Notes: generated by a model from the letters alone, not told the origin. DNA of 64,000 nucleotides from Streptomyces collinus Tu 365 (GCF_000444875.1 NC_021985.1:5972170-6036169); one strand, 5' to 3'. Positions 8,898 to 18,017 are shown, counted from the first letter of the stretch. Numbers and translations are program-made.

Positions 8898-10379
8898 ATG
8901 TCCCCTCGCTCGCACCTCGCCAAGCCCCCCGACATGTTCGCGCGTGACTGGGAGTGGAGCGAGCTCACCGCGTTCGCCGCCGACGAGGGCCCCGAGGCCA
9001 CGATGGCCGTCGTGTCCGGCCGGCGCCGCCAGGGCAAGTCCTTCCTGCTCGACTCCCTGGCGCGGGCGGCCGGCGGCTTCTACTTCTGCGCGTACGAGGC
9101 CACGGAGGCCGAGTCGTTGCGCCGCATCGGCGAGGAGCTCGGTCAGTACAGCGGCAGCCTCGCGCCGATGCGGTTCGACCGCTGGGAGCAGGCCGTCGAC
9201 GCGCTGCTCGCGCTGGGGAAGGAGCGGCCCGTCCCGGTGGTCATCGACGAGTTCCCCTACCTGGCCCGGGCGACGGCGTCCCTGCCCTCGATCCTCCAGG
9301 TCGCCTACGGGCCCCGCCGCCCCGAACGCCTGGAGTCCCGCACCCGGATGCTCCTGTGCGGCAGTTCCCTGTCGTTCATGGGCAGGCTCCTGAGCGGCAC
9401 CTCGCCGCTGAGGGGCCGCGCCGGTATGGAGCTCGTCCTCCAGCCACTGGACTTCCGCCAGGCAGCCGCCTTCTGGGGCATCGACGACCCGCGCCTCGCC
9501 CTTCTCGTGCACAGCGTCGTCGGCGGAACCCCGGCCTACCGGAGGGAGTTCGTACGGGACGACACCCCGGCCGGTCCGGCCGACTTCGACGCCTGGGTCT
9601 GCCGTACGGCGCTCTCGCCCAGTTCCCCGCTCTACCGTGAGGCCCGCTACCTCCTCGCCGACGAGTCGGACCTCCGGGACCGGGCGCTGTACCACTCCGT
9701 GCTCGCGGCCCTCGCCTCGGGGAACGCCACCGCCGGACGTATCGCCGCATGCCTGGAGCGGCCGGTCAGCGACATCACCCACCCCCTCACCGTCCTCCAG
9801 GACTGCGGCCTCGTACGCAAGGAGGCCGACGCCTTCCGCAGGAACCGCAGCGTCTACCGAGTGGGCGAGCCGCTCATCGCCTTCGACCACGCCATCTCAC
9901 GGCCGAGGCTCCCCCTGCTCGACCGGGGGATGGCGGAGCAGGTCTGGCGGAGTTCGCGCCCGCGCTTCCTGTCCGCCGTCGTGGGGCCGCACTTCGAGCA
10001 GATCTGCCGGGAGTGGGTGGCTCACTTCGCCGCACCGGAGACCTTCGGCGGCATGCCGATCGACGTGACGTACGGAACGGTGCCGGACCAGGCGGGGCGG
10101 ACCAGTCACGAGATCGACGTCGTCGTACGCGGGGCGGTCGGGCAGGACAGCGGAGTCCTGTTGTCCCTCGGTGAGGCCAAGTGGGACCAGGTGATGGGCG
10201 TGGGGCACCTGGAGCGGCTCCGTCGTGCGGCGACGCTGCTCGACGGACGCGGCGTCGACGTGTCGGCGGTGCGGCTCGCCTGCTACAGCGGCGCGGGCTT
10301 CACGGAGGAACTCCGTGACGCGGGTGCCCGGGGCGAGGTGGTGCTGGTGGACCTGCGACGGCTGTACGGGGGTGAGTAG
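8898..10379 (+). CDS. AAA-family ATPase with DUF234 C-terminal domain
   Basis: A 493-residue protein. The P-loop is VSGRRRQGKSFLLD near residue 37 and Walker B is VVIDEFPYL near residue 114, the pattern of the archaeal-type ATPase family (PF01637) common in prokaryotes. SSLSFMGRLLSG and PLDFRQAAAFWG follow the ATPase core. Residues about 270-345 look like a winged helix (ASGNATAGRIAACL, LQDCGLVRKE), and the C-terminal third (FEQICREWV, EIDVVV, GEAKWDQ) matches the DUF234, nuclease-like region with the D-x(n)-E-x-K spacing of PD-(D/E)XK enzymes. Cellular role is unknown; related genes are often mobile or patchily distributed. A nested repeat lies directly upstream, and a bidirectional hairpin lies between it and the convergent yceI. 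Confidence 0.75.
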   Translation: MSPRSHLAKPPDMFARDWEWSELTAFAADEGPEATMAVVSGRRRQGKSFLLDSLARAAGGFYFCAYEATEAESLRRIGEELGQYSGSLAPMRFDRWEQAVDALLALGKERPVPVVIDEFPYLARATASLPSILQVAYGPRRPERLESRTRMLLCGSSLSFMGRLLSGTSPLRGRAGMELVLQPLDFRQAAAFWGIDDPRLALLVHSVVGGTPAYRREFVRDDTPAGPADFDAWVCRTALSPSSPLYREARYLLADESDLRDRALYHSVLAALASGNATAGRIAACLERPVSDITHPLTVLQDCGLVRKEADAFRRNRSVYRVGEPLIAFDHAISRPRLPLLDRGMAEQVWRSSRPRFLSAVVGPHFEQICREWVAHFAAPETFGGMPIDVTYGTVPDQAGRTSHEIDVVVRGAVGQDSGVLLSLGEAKWDQVMGVGHLERLRRAATLLDGRGVDVSAVRLACYSGAGFTEELRDAGARGEVVLVDLRRLYGGE

Positions 10380-10418
10380 CCCCCGGCGTCGGCACCCGTC
10401 CCGCGGGACGACACGCGA

Positions 10419-10460
10419 GCGCCCGCCCTCCCCCGTGGCGGGGGACCGGAGGGCGGGCGC
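10419..10460. terminator. bidirectional terminator between ATPase and yceI-like genes
   Basis: A 13-bp GC-rich inverted repeat (arms 10419-10431 and 10448-10460) with a smaller CCCC/GGGG stem inside the loop. It sits between two convergent genes. Confidence 0.75.
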
Positions 10461-10504
10461 GCTCGTGGTGCGCAAGAGGCGCGGGCGGCGGGGCCGCCCG
10501 GGGG

Positions 10505-11116
10505 TCACGCGTTCTTGATCGCCGAGATGTCGAAGATCAGCTTGATCTTGTCGGAGATCAGAACGCCGCCGGTCTCCAGCGCCGCGTTCCAGGTCAGGCC
10601 CCACTCGGAGCGCAGGATCTCGGCCTTGCCCTCGAAGCCGACGCGCTCGTTGCCGAACGGGTCCTTGGCGGCGCCGTTGAACTCCAGGTCGATGGTGAGG
10701 GGCTTGGTGACGCCGAGGAGGGAGAGGTCGCCGGTGATGCGGTAGTCGTCGCCGCCCAGGGCCTCCGCCTTGGTGGAGCGGAAGGTCATCGCCGGGAACT
10801 CGTCGGTCTTGAAGAAGTCGGCGGACTTCAGGTGACCGTCACGGTCGGCGTTGCCGGTGTCGATGCTCTCCATCGTGACGTCGATGGTCGCGGTGGACTG
10901 CTCGGGCTTCTCGCCGTCCAGGCGCAGGGTGCCGGTGAACTCCTGGAAGCCGCCCTTGACGTTGGTGACCATCGCGTGACGGGCCACGAAGCCGATCGTG
11001 CTGTGCGCCGGGTCGATCGTGTACTCGCCGCTCAGCGCGGCCAGGTCGGGGTTGACGGCGGCCGGAGCCGAGGCGGTGGGGGCGGGGGTGCTTTCCTTGC
11101 GGCCGAAGATGCCCAT
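10505..11116 (-). CDS. YceI family lipid-binding protein
   Basis: A 203-residue YceI-family protein. The ATG at 11116 has an AAGGAGAA site upstream; an earlier in-frame start would add a basic, unlikely extension. Family marks are the opening LSGEYTIDPAHSTIGFVARHAMVTNVKGGF, VTMESIDTGNADRDGHLKSADFF and TGDLSLLGVTKPLTIDLEF in turn along an extended lipocalin-like barrel that binds polyisoprenoid chains in characterised members. There is no export signal: the N-terminus is MGIFGRKES followed by an Ala/Pro/Thr linker. The upstream region is divergent from the M15-like gene and AT-rich, with a 5-bp inverted repeat GTTCA/TGAAC at 11177-11192. Confidence 0.88.
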   Translation of the reverse strand: MGIFGRKESTPAPTASAPAAVNPDLAALSGEYTIDPAHSTIGFVARHAMVTNVKGGFQEFTGTLRLDGEKPEQSTATIDVTMESIDTGNADRDGHLKSADFFKTDEFPAMTFRSTKAEALGGDDYRITGDLSLLGVTKPLTIDLEFNGAAKDPFGNERVGFEGKAEILRSEWGLTWNAALETGGVLISDKIKLIFDISAIKNA

Positions 11117-11373
11117 GACGTTCTCCTTGGGGACGGGACGCGGCCGGGGGAACGGGTCGCGCCGCTTCTGTTTAATGTTCAACGAACTGAACGACTCCGA
11201 CGGTAGACCTATTCCGTTGAGTTTTCAACATCATCCGGAACGTGTTTCCGCGACGACGGCGAGTGACGACGTCCGCCCTCTGGCGGACGCGCGTAGACCT
11301 CGGGCACCATCAGCGGTGCGCACCCTGCACAGCCGACCCACAGGAAGCACGGCCATCCGCAGGAAGGGTTCCC

Positions 11374-11889
11374 ATGAAGGCCACCGAGTTCTTGAAGGTC
11401 CGCTCCGTCCTGACCGCACTCGCCCTGGTCGTCGCACCCGGCGTCGCCGTCGTCGGCACCGCCACCGACGCCTTCGCCGTCACCAAGATCAGCCAGGCCA
11501 CCGCCGAGTCGATGTTCCGGCAGGTCGGCATCACGTGGTCGTCCTCCGGCGGCTGCACCGACCGGAACAACTCCACCTGCACGTCGTTCGACCAGCTCAA
11601 CCTCGCCACCGCCCAGGGCGCCCAGACCCTCAAGCGGGCCAGCGGCTGCGCCCTCAACATCACCGGCGGCACCGAGACCGGCCACGCCTCCGGCACCTAC
11701 TCCCACTGGAACGGCTACAAGCTCGACTACGGCAAGAACACCTGCGTCACGTCGTACATCAAGAACACCTTCACCTACATCGGCCTGCGCGGCGACGGCG
11801 CGCCGCAGTACCGGTCCGGTTCGGGCAACATCTACGCCGACGAGGGCAACCACTGGGACGTCCTCTACTACAACTGCGGCGGCTGCTGA
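11374..11889 (+). CDS. secreted M15-like zinc peptidase fold protein
   Basis: A 171-residue exported protein; the ATG at 11374 follows AGGAAGGG. The signal peptide ends near residue 36 (DAFA). The mature part carries four or more Cys and two motifs that fit the zinc site of M15 (VanY/D-Ala-D-Ala carboxypeptidase-like) peptidases: SHWNGYKLD with His111 and Asp118, and EGNHWD with Glu157 and His160. That gives the H-x(6)-D and E-x-x-H pattern. Such enzymes trim peptidoglycan stem peptides. The next gene, a PL8 lyase, starts only 13 bp later, so the two are probably co-transcribed. The family call rests on these motifs; catalytic activity is inferred. Confidence 0.6.
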   Translation: MKATEFLKVRSVLTALALVVAPGVAVVGTATDAFAVTKISQATAESMFRQVGITWSSSGGCTDRNNSTCTSFDQLNLATAQGAQTLKRASGCALNITGGTETGHASGTYSHWNGYKLDYGKNTCVTSYIKNTFTYIGLRGDGAPQYRSGSGNIYADEGNHWDVLYYNCGGC

Positions 11890-11902
11890 GCCGGAGGGGG
11901 CG

Positions 11903-14233
11903 GTGACCGGCGCCATGACCACGTCCGGACCGACACGGCGCGCGCTCCTGCTGGCCGCCGCCCTCTTGGCCACCGCGGCCCCCCGGGCCACCGCGGCCCC
12001 CGCCGCCGACCCTTACGACACCCTGCGCCGCCGGTGGCTCGACATCGCCCTCGGCACCGGGTACGACCCGGCCGCCGAGCCCTACGCCTCCCGGCTCGCC
12101 CGGCTCGGCGCGCTGGCGCGGGACTTCCGGGCCACCATGGCACCCGCCCCCGGCTCCCTGTGGCCCGGCCACCCCTTCGACCCGCCCACCGGCATCACCC
12201 TCGGCTACGGCCGGCTGTGGACCATGGCCCAGGCCTACCTCCAGCCCGGCACCGGCTGCACCGGCGACGACGCCCTGCTCGCCGACGTGCTGCGCGGCCT
12301 GGACCACCTCGCCGCCACCGTCTACAACCCGGGCACCACCCGCTACGGCAACTGGTGGGAGTGGCAGATCGGCAGCCCCCGGCTCCTGATGGACCTCACC
12401 GCCGCGCTGTACGACCACCTCGGGCCGGACCGGGTCGCGGCGGCCTGCGCGGCGGTCGGCCACTTCGTCCCGGACTCGACGCTCACCGACTACTCGGGCA
12501 CCTCCACCGGGGCCAACCGGGTCGACCTGTGCCGCTCCGTCGCCCTGCGCGGCGTCCTCGGCCGCTCCGGCGACCGCCTCGCGCTCGCCCGTGACGCCCT
12601 CTCGCCGGTCTTCCCGTACGTCACCCGCGGCGACGGCCTGTACGCCGACGGCTCCTTCGTCCAGCACACCTGGGTCGCCTACTCGGGCACCTACGGCCAG
12701 GTCCTGCTCGACGGCCTCGGGCGGCTGTTCGCGCTGCTCGCCGGGTCGCCGTGGGAGGTCACCGACCCGGCCCGGCAGAACGTCCTCGACAGCGTCGAGC
12801 ACGCCTACGCCCCGCTGATCCACGACGGGCTGGTCATGGACTGCGTCAACGGCCGTGCCATCAGCCGAGGCTGCCAAGAGGGCGACGACCCGCACCTCAT
12901 GCGCAGCGACCACCACCACGGCCAGGCCCTGATCGCGGCCGTCGCCCTGCTGGCGGACGGCGCCCGGCAGGAGGAGCGCGCACGCTGGTACGGCCGGATC
13001 AAGGGATGGATCGAACGGGACACCGTGACACCGCTCCTGACGGCCGGCCAGTTCGGCGTGGCCGATCTCGCCCGGCTGCACGCGGTCGCCCGCTCGCCGG
13101 TGCCCGCGCTCGCCGAGCCCCTCGGCCACCGCCTGTTCCCGGCCATGGACCGGGCCGTGCACCGCCGCCCCCGCTTCACCGCCGCGCTCGCCATGGCCAG
13201 CGCCCGCATCGCGCACTACGAGTGCGGCAACGGCGAGAACCCGCGCGGCTGGCACACCGGCTCCGGCATGCTCAGCTGGTGGCCGGCGGGCCGCGGCGAC
13301 CAGTACACCGACTGGTACTGGCCGACCGTGGACTGGTACCGCCTGCCCGGCACCACGGTGTCCACCCGGCGCCTCGCCGACCGGGCCGGCGGCGAGTGGG
13401 GCGCCGCCCGGCCGGACACCACCTGGGTCGGCGGCACCACCGACGGCACGTACGCGGCCGTGGGCCAGCATCTCAAGGGCGTGGACTCCACCCTCCAGGC
13501 CCGCAAGTCCTGGTTCTTCCTCGACGACGCGGTCGTCTGCCTCGGCGCCGGGATCACCTGCGCCGACGGCGTCCCCGTGGAGACGGTCGTCGACAACCGC
13601 AACCTCGGCGAAGGCGGGACCCGGGCCCTGACCCGCGGGCCCGGCTGGGCCCACCTGGAGGACCACGGTGGCTGGCTTGTGCCCTGCGGCGGCGAGCTGC
13701 GCACCCGGTGCGAGGACCGCACCGGCTCCTGGTCCGCCATCAACGCCTCCGGCACGGCCGAACGGCGCACCCGCCGCTGGGCGACCCTCTGGCTCGACCA
13801 CGGCACCGACCCGGCCGGCGCGGACTACGTCTACGCCGTGCTGCCGGGCGCACCGCGCCACGAGGTCGAGGCCCGCGCCGCCGACCGCCACTGGCTGCGC
13901 CTCCTCGCCAACGACGCCCACTGCCAGGCCGTCGCCGTGCCGGGCCTCGGCCTGACGGCGGCCAACTTCTGGACAGCCGGTACGGTGGGGGAGCTGACCG
14001 TCTCGGCGGGCGCGAGCGTGCTCGTCAGGCGCCGGGGCCGGACCGCTACGCTCTGCGTGAGCGAGCCGCCCCGTACGGGCGGGGCGCTGGAGATCGTCTG
14101 GGACCGTCCCGTGTGCTCGGTCCTGCGGGCCGGCGAGGGCGTGGAAATCCTCTCGTCATTGGGCCGTCTGAGGCTCCGTGTCACTCCGGGGATGGCATGT
14201 GCCACCCACGAATGTGTGGTGGCTCTCCGCTGA
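11903..14233 (+). CDS. secreted polysaccharide lyase family 8 (hyaluronate/xanthan/chondroitin lyase type)
   Basis: A 776-residue enzyme. The GTG at 11903 has GGAGGGGG at good spacing; an ATG at 11915 is possible. The N-terminus has a twin arginine followed by a hydrophobic stretch (TRRALLLAAALLATAA), so Tat or Sec export is likely. PL8 marks: the aromatic patch NWWEWQIG at residue 150, the catalytic set His255 and Tyr264 in FVQHTWVAYSGTYG, then HHHGQ, and the beta-sandwich domains ending in a region with NDAHCQAV. PL8 enzymes cleave uronic-acid polysaccharides by beta-elimination. Hyaluronate, chondroitin and xanthan lyases all share this fold, so the substrate is open. It is downstream of and close to the M15-like gene. 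Confidence 0.88.
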   Translation: MTGAMTTSGPTRRALLLAAALLATAAPRATAAPAADPYDTLRRRWLDIALGTGYDPAAEPYASRLARLGALARDFRATMAPAPGSLWPGHPFDPPTGITLGYGRLWTMAQAYLQPGTGCTGDDALLADVLRGLDHLAATVYNPGTTRYGNWWEWQIGSPRLLMDLTAALYDHLGPDRVAAACAAVGHFVPDSTLTDYSGTSTGANRVDLCRSVALRGVLGRSGDRLALARDALSPVFPYVTRGDGLYADGSFVQHTWVAYSGTYGQVLLDGLGRLFALLAGSPWEVTDPARQNVLDSVEHAYAPLIHDGLVMDCVNGRAISRGCQEGDDPHLMRSDHHHGQALIAAVALLADGARQEERARWYGRIKGWIERDTVTPLLTAGQFGVADLARLHAVARSPVPALAEPLGHRLFPAMDRAVHRRPRFTAALAMASARIAHYECGNGENPRGWHTGSGMLSWWPAGRGDQYTDWYWPTVDWYRLPGTTVSTRRLADRAGGEWGAARPDTTWVGGTTDGTYAAVGQHLKGVDSTLQARKSWFFLDDAVVCLGAGITCADGVPVETVVDNRNLGEGGTRALTRGPGWAHLEDHGGWLVPCGGELRTRCEDRTGSWSAINASGTAERRTRRWATLWLDHGTDPAGADYVYAVLPGAPRHEVEARAADRHWLRLLANDAHCQAVAVPGLGLTAANFWTAGTVGELTVSAGASVLVRRRGRTATLCVSEPPRTGGALEIVWDRPVCSVLRAGEGVEILSSLGRLRLRVTPGMACATHECVVALR

Positions 14234-14387
14234 CGTGTTTGTGGCTTCCCTACAACACGGGTGCCCCCTGAGCAGTCGGAACGGCTGCATGCCCCTCGGG
14301 TTCTGTTCGGTGGTAATAGGAAAACGGCCCGGAGACTGTACGGAGTCGACGGCTCGCAATCCTTGGTGTCCTTCGTATGGTCGCTAC

Positions 14388-15983
14388 ATGACCGTTTTGG
14401 AAGAGACGACGGGTGAGCCGACGGGCGAGCCGACGGACGCGCGCGGACGGGTCGCCGAGCTGCACGAGATCCGTGCGCAGGCCCTTGGGGGCCCCAGCGA
14501 GAAGGCGACCGAGGCGCAGCACGCCAAGGGCAAGCTGACGGCTCGGGAGCGCATCGAGCTGCTCCTGGACCCGGGCTCCTTCCAGGAGGTCGAGCAGCTG
14601 CGCCGGCACCGGGCGACCGGGTTCGGCCTGGAGGCGAAGAAGCCGTACACCGACGGTGTGATCACCGGCTGGGGCACGGTCGAGGGCCGCACGGTCTTCG
14701 TGTACGCGCACGACTTCCGGATCTTCGGCGGCGCGCTGGGCGAGGCCCACGCCACCAAGATCCACAAGATCATGGACATGGCCATCGCGGCCGGTGCCCC
14801 GCTGGTCTCCCTCAACGACGGCGCCGGCGCCCGCATCCAGGAGGGCGTCTCCGCCCTCGCCGGCTACGGCGGCATCTTCCAGCGCAACACGAAGGCCTCG
14901 GGTGTCATCCCGCAGATCTCCGTGATGCTCGGCCCGTGCGCCGGCGGCGCGGCCTACAGCCCGGCGCTGACCGACTTCGTGTTCATGGTCCGCGAGACCT
15001 CGCAGATGTTCATCACCGGCCCCGACGTCGTCAAGGCCGTCACCGGCGAGGAGATCACCCAGAACGGCCTGGGCGGCGCCGACGTCCACGCCGAGACCTC
15101 CGGCGTGTGCCACTTCGCCTACGACGACGAGGAGACCTGCATCGCCGAGGTGCGCTACCTCCTCTCGCTGCTCCCCCAGAACAACCGCGAGAACCCGCCG
15201 CGGGTGGACTCCTCCGACCCGGTGGACCGCCGCGGCGACGTCCTGCTCGACCTGGTCCCCGCGGACGGCAACCGGCCGTACGACATGGCCAAGGTCATCG
15301 AGGAGATCGTCGACGACGGCGAGTACCTGGAGGTCCACGAGCGCTGGGCGCGGAACATCATCTGCGCGCTGGGCCGCCTGGACGGTCAGGTCGTCGGCAT
15401 CATCGCCAACCAGCCCCAGGTGCTCGCCGGCGTGCTGGACATCGAAGCGAGCGAAAAAGCTGCGCGCTTTGTCCAGATGTGTGACGCTTTCAATGTCCCG
15501 ATCATCACCTTCCTGGACGTGCCCGGGTTCCTCCCCGGCGTCGACCAGGAGCACGGCGGAATCATCCGGCACGGCGCGAAGCTCCTCTACGCCTACTGCA
15601 ACGCGACCGTGCCGAGGATCTCGCTGATCCTGCGCAAGGCGTACGGAGGTGCCTACATCGTCATGGACTCCCAGTCGATCGGGGCCGACCTCACCTACGC
15701 CTGGCCCACCAACGAGATCGCCGTGATGGGCGCCGAGGGCGCGGCCAACGTCATCTTCCGCCGTCAGATCGCCGAGGCCGAGGACCCCGAGGCGACGCGG
15801 CAGAAGATGGTCAAGGAGTACAAGGCCGAGCTGATGCACCCGTACTACGCGGCCGAACGCGGTCTCGTGGACGACGTCATCGACCCCGCCGAGACCCGCG
15901 AGGTCCTGGTCAGGTCGCTGGCGATGCTCCAGTCCAAGCACGCCGACCTGCCCTCCCGCAAGCACGGCAACCCCCCGCAGTAA
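14388..15983 (+). CDS. pccB: acyl-CoA (propionyl-CoA) carboxylase beta subunit
   Basis: A 531-residue carboxyltransferase. The ATG at 14388 gives the family N-terminus (MTVLEETTGE, then LHEIRAQALGGPSEKATEAQHAKGKLTARERIELLLDPGSF in sequence). The two crotonase-like halves carry oxyanion-hole glycines: NDGAGARIQEGV with GPCAGGAAYSP, and FLDVPGFLPGVDQEHGGIIRHGAKLL with ILRKAYGGAY. In streptomycetes this subunit joins a biotinylated alpha subunit and the epsilon subunit to make methylmalonyl-CoA (and possibly malonyl-CoA) for polyketides and fatty acids. The small epsilon gene follows 57 bp later. The site before the start is weak, and an in-frame upstream extension exists but lacks GC3 bias. PccB versus AccB specificity is not decided by sequence. 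Confidence 0.93.
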   Translation: MTVLEETTGEPTGEPTDARGRVAELHEIRAQALGGPSEKATEAQHAKGKLTARERIELLLDPGSFQEVEQLRRHRATGFGLEAKKPYTDGVITGWGTVEGRTVFVYAHDFRIFGGALGEAHATKIHKIMDMAIAAGAPLVSLNDGAGARIQEGVSALAGYGGIFQRNTKASGVIPQISVMLGPCAGGAAYSPALTDFVFMVRETSQMFITGPDVVKAVTGEEITQNGLGGADVHAETSGVCHFAYDDEETCIAEVRYLLSLLPQNNRENPPRVDSSDPVDRRGDVLLDLVPADGNRPYDMAKVIEEIVDDGEYLEVHERWARNIICALGRLDGQVVGIIANQPQVLAGVLDIEASEKAARFVQMCDAFNVPIITFLDVPGFLPGVDQEHGGIIRHGAKLLYAYCNATVPRISLILRKAYGGAYIVMDSQSIGADLTYAWPTNEIAVMGAEGAANVIFRRQIAEAEDPEATRQKMVKEYKAELMHPYYAAERGLVDDVIDPAETREVLVRSLAMLQSKHADLPSRKHGNPPQ

Positions 15984-16040
15984 CCGAGTGGACCCGCCGC
16001 GGCAATCCCGCGGACCTCTCTCTCACGGAGACTGACATCC

Positions 16041-16226
16041 ATGAACACTGACATCCGCGTCGAGAAGGGCCACGCCGAGCCCGAGGAGGTCGCCGCCATC
16101 ACGGCCGTCCTCCTGGCCCGTGCGGCCGCCCAGCCGGAGGCGCCCGTCCACCACGGCCGCGCCAGGGCCGGCTGGCGCCGGCTGGAGCGCGAGCCCGGCT
16201 TCCGGGCACCCCACAGCTGGCACTGA
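16041..16226 (+). CDS. pccE: acyl-CoA carboxylase epsilon subunit
   Basis: A 61-residue protein starting MNTDIRVEKGHAEPEEVAAI with an ACGGAGA site upstream. It has the actinobacterial epsilon-subunit layout: N-terminal strand, EEVAAITAVLLARAA helix, and the conserved C-terminal W-R..ER.PGFR-P-HSW motif. It stabilises the alpha-beta carboxylase complex and raises activity in characterised Streptomyces systems. It directly follows pccB and ends in a terminator. Confidence 0.9.
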   Translation: MNTDIRVEKGHAEPEEVAAITAVLLARAAAQPEAPVHHGRARAGWRRLEREPGFRAPHSWH

Positions 16227-16242
16227 GCCTCCCCAGCGCGCA

Positions 16243-16279
16243 CGAAGCCCCGCCACTCCTCCGGGAGGGCGGGGCTTCG
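16243..16279 (+). terminator. terminator of pccB-pccE
   Basis: A perfect 12-bp stem (arms 16243-16254 and 16268-16279) with a 13-base loop, 16 bp past the pccE stop. Confidence 0.8.
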
Positions 16280-16306
16280 GCGTCCCCACGGGGCGCACGT
16301 ACGGCA

Positions 16307-16338
16307 CAGGGGCCCTCTCCGTACGGAGAGGGCCCCTG
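16307..16338 (-). terminator. terminator of the first conservon
   Basis: A perfect 14-bp stem (arms 16307-16320 and 16325-16338) around a GTAC loop, 20 bp beyond the cvnD stop on the minus strand. Confidence 0.8.
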
Positions 16339-16358
16339 GGGACGAACGCGGGCGGCCG

Positions 16359-16940
16359 CTAGCGCAGGCGGGCCATCAGCGCGTGCTCGACGAGAGTGAT
16401 CAGCGCCGACTTGGCGTCCGCGCGGTGGCGGGCGTCGGTCGTGATGATCGGGGTGTCGGGGCCGATCTGCAGGGCCTCACGGACCTCGTCGGGATTGTAC
16501 GGCTGGTTGCCGTCGAAGCCGTTGAGGGCGATGACGAACGGCAGGCCGCTGTTCTCGAAGTAGTCGACCGCCGGGAAGCAGTCGGCGAGACGGCGGGTGT
16601 CCACGAGCACGATCGCGCCGATGGCGCCGCGGACCAGGTCGTCCCACATGAACCAGAAGCGGTCCTGGCCCGGCGTACCGAACAGGTACAGGATCAGGTC
16701 CTGGTCCAGGGTGATGCGGCCGAAGTCCATGGCCACGGTCGTCGTGGTCTTGTCCCCGGTGTGGGTGAGGTCGTCGATACCGGCCGACGCGGACGTCATG
16801 ACGGCCTCTGTGCGCAGCGGGTTGATCTCCGAGACGGCGCCGACGAACGTGGTCTTGCCCACGCCGAAGCCGCCCGCCACCACGATCTTCGCGGAGGTGG
16901 TGGAGCGGGAAGGACCGCCGCTAGAGCTTGCGAAGTCCAC
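16359..16940 (-). CDS. cvnD: conservon small GTPase, copy 1
   Basis: A 193-residue Ras-like ATP/GTP-binding protein. The P-loop is GGFGVGKTT (residues 23-31), G3 is FGTPGQDR (87-94), and the base-recognition loop is ALNGFD in place of NKxD. It is the last gene of a four-gene conservon and overlaps cvnC by 20 bp. In studied Streptomyces conservons, CvnD acts with CvnA-C as a membrane-associated, G-protein-coupled-like signalling complex affecting development and antibiotic production. It is nearly identical to the copy at 21681-22256, including long tracts with no synonymous change. Confidence 0.93.
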   Translation of the reverse strand: MDFASSSGGPSRSTTSAKIVVAGGFGVGKTTFVGAVSEINPLRTEAVMTSASAGIDDLTHTGDKTTTTVAMDFGRITLDQDLILYLFGTPGQDRFWFMWDDLVRGAIGAIVLVDTRRLADCFPAVDYFENSGLPFVIALNGFDGNQPYNPDEVREALQIGPDTPIITTDARHRADAKSALITLVEHALMARLR

Positions 16941-17496
16941 TGAGCACCCTTTCGAGCAGTGTCACGTCTGGCTGGCCACCGGCGTTCTCGTCGCCGCCGG
17001 GCTGATGGATGGCGACCAGGCCCGCCTCCGCCAAGTCGGCGACGAGAATCCTGGCGACGCCGAGGGGGATCGTGAGCAGGGCCGAGACCTCGGCCACCGA
17101 CTTGATCTCCCGGCACAGGTTGCAGATCCGCTGATGCTCGGGCAACTGACCCTGCATCTGGTGCGGAGCGGCGGTGGTGTGCACCAGTGCCTCGATGGCG
17201 AGCTGGTAGCGCGGGCGGGTCCGGCCGCCGGTCATGGCGTACGGACGCACCAGGGGGTTGTTCGCTGCGGCCGCGGGCGCCGGCTCGGGGCGGCGCTGCG
17301 GCTGCACCGGCTGGATGCGCGGGGCCGGCGGCTGGTCGTACGGAGACGGACCGGGGCCCTGCGGCGCGTACGGCTGCCGGTGGCTGGGCGCGGAGGGGAA
17401 GTTGTAACGGTTCGGGTTCTGGGAACCGTCGCCGTGACCCTGTGCAGGACCGTACGACCAGTTTCCCGAATTGGAACCGCCTGGGGGTGTTGCCAC
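16921..17496 (-). CDS. cvnC: conservon DUF742 protein, copy 1
   Basis: A 191-residue protein. The first 80 residues are a disordered Pro/Gln/Tyr-rich tail (PQGPGPSPYDQPPAP type). The DUF742 domain follows, from LVRPYAMTGGRTRPRYQLAIEAL to VTLLERVLSGLRKL, including PEHQRICNLC and a winged-helix-like stretch (SVAEVSALLTIPLGVARILVADL). The Cys-x-x-Cys pair in ICNLCRE could bind metal. Its 3' end overlaps cvnD. The tail is about 60 residues longer than in copy 2 (22237-22635), and that is the main difference between them. Confidence 0.92.
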   Translation of the reverse strand: MATPPGGSNSGNWSYGPAQGHGDGSQNPNRYNFPSAPSHRQPYAPQGPGPSPYDQPPAPRIQPVQPQRRPEPAPAAAANNPLVRPYAMTGGRTRPRYQLAIEALVHTTAAPHQMQGQLPEHQRICNLCREIKSVAEVSALLTIPLGVARILVADLAEAGLVAIHQPGGDENAGGQPDVTLLERVLSGLRKL

Positions 17497-17593
17497 TCTC
17501 TTCTCCTCCTCCGACTGCGCCGGGCACCCATCCGTGTGGAGCCGCGTCCCGAAACCTTACGGCCCCGGGACGTGTATTCGCACCGTTGGTCTG

Positions 17594-18016
17594 TTAGTTG
17601 AGAAGGCTTCCCTGGAGTTCCGCACGCAGATCCGGGGTCAGGACCGAGCCCGCGCGGTCCACCAGAAGGGCCATCTCGTACCCGATGAGGCCGATGTCCG
17701 CCTCCGGGTGTGCCAGGACTGCGAGCGAGGAACCATCGGAAACGGACATGATGAAGAGGAATCCCCGCTCCATCTCCACAACTGTCTGGTTCACGGCGCC
17801 GCCCTCGAAGATGCGCGAGGCACCGGCGGTCAGCGAGGTCAGACCGGACGCGACAGCTGCCAGCTGGTCGGCACGGTCGCGGGGGAAGCCTTCGGACATC
17901 GCCAGAAGGAGTCCGTCGGCGGAGACCACCACCGTGTGGGACACCCCCGGGGTGTTGTCCACGAAGTTGGTGATCAACCAGTTCAGGTTCTGTGCCGCCT
18001 GGCTCATCGGGCTCAC
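17594..18016 (-). CDS. cvnB: conservon roadblock/LC7 protein, copy 1
   Basis: A 140-residue roadblock/LC7 (MglB-like) protein. The GTG at 18016 is preferred because AGGAG lies seven bases upstream and it follows the cvnA stop by a single base; an ATG at 18007 is the alternative. Key stretches are NLNWLITNFVDNTPGVSHTVVVSADGLLLA, FPRDRADQLAAVASGLTSLTAGAS and FLFIMSVSDGSSLAVLA, read in order. Proteins of this fold serve as regulators or GTPase-activating partners of small GTPases such as CvnD. It sits between cvnA and cvnC. Confidence 0.92.
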   Translation of the reverse strand: MSPMSQAAQNLNWLITNFVDNTPGVSHTVVVSADGLLLAMSEGFPRDRADQLAAVASGLTSLTAGASRIFEGGAVNQTVVEMERGFLFIMSVSDGSSLAVLAHPEADIGLIGYEMALLVDRAGSVLTPDLRAELQGSLLN

Positions 18017-18017
18017 A

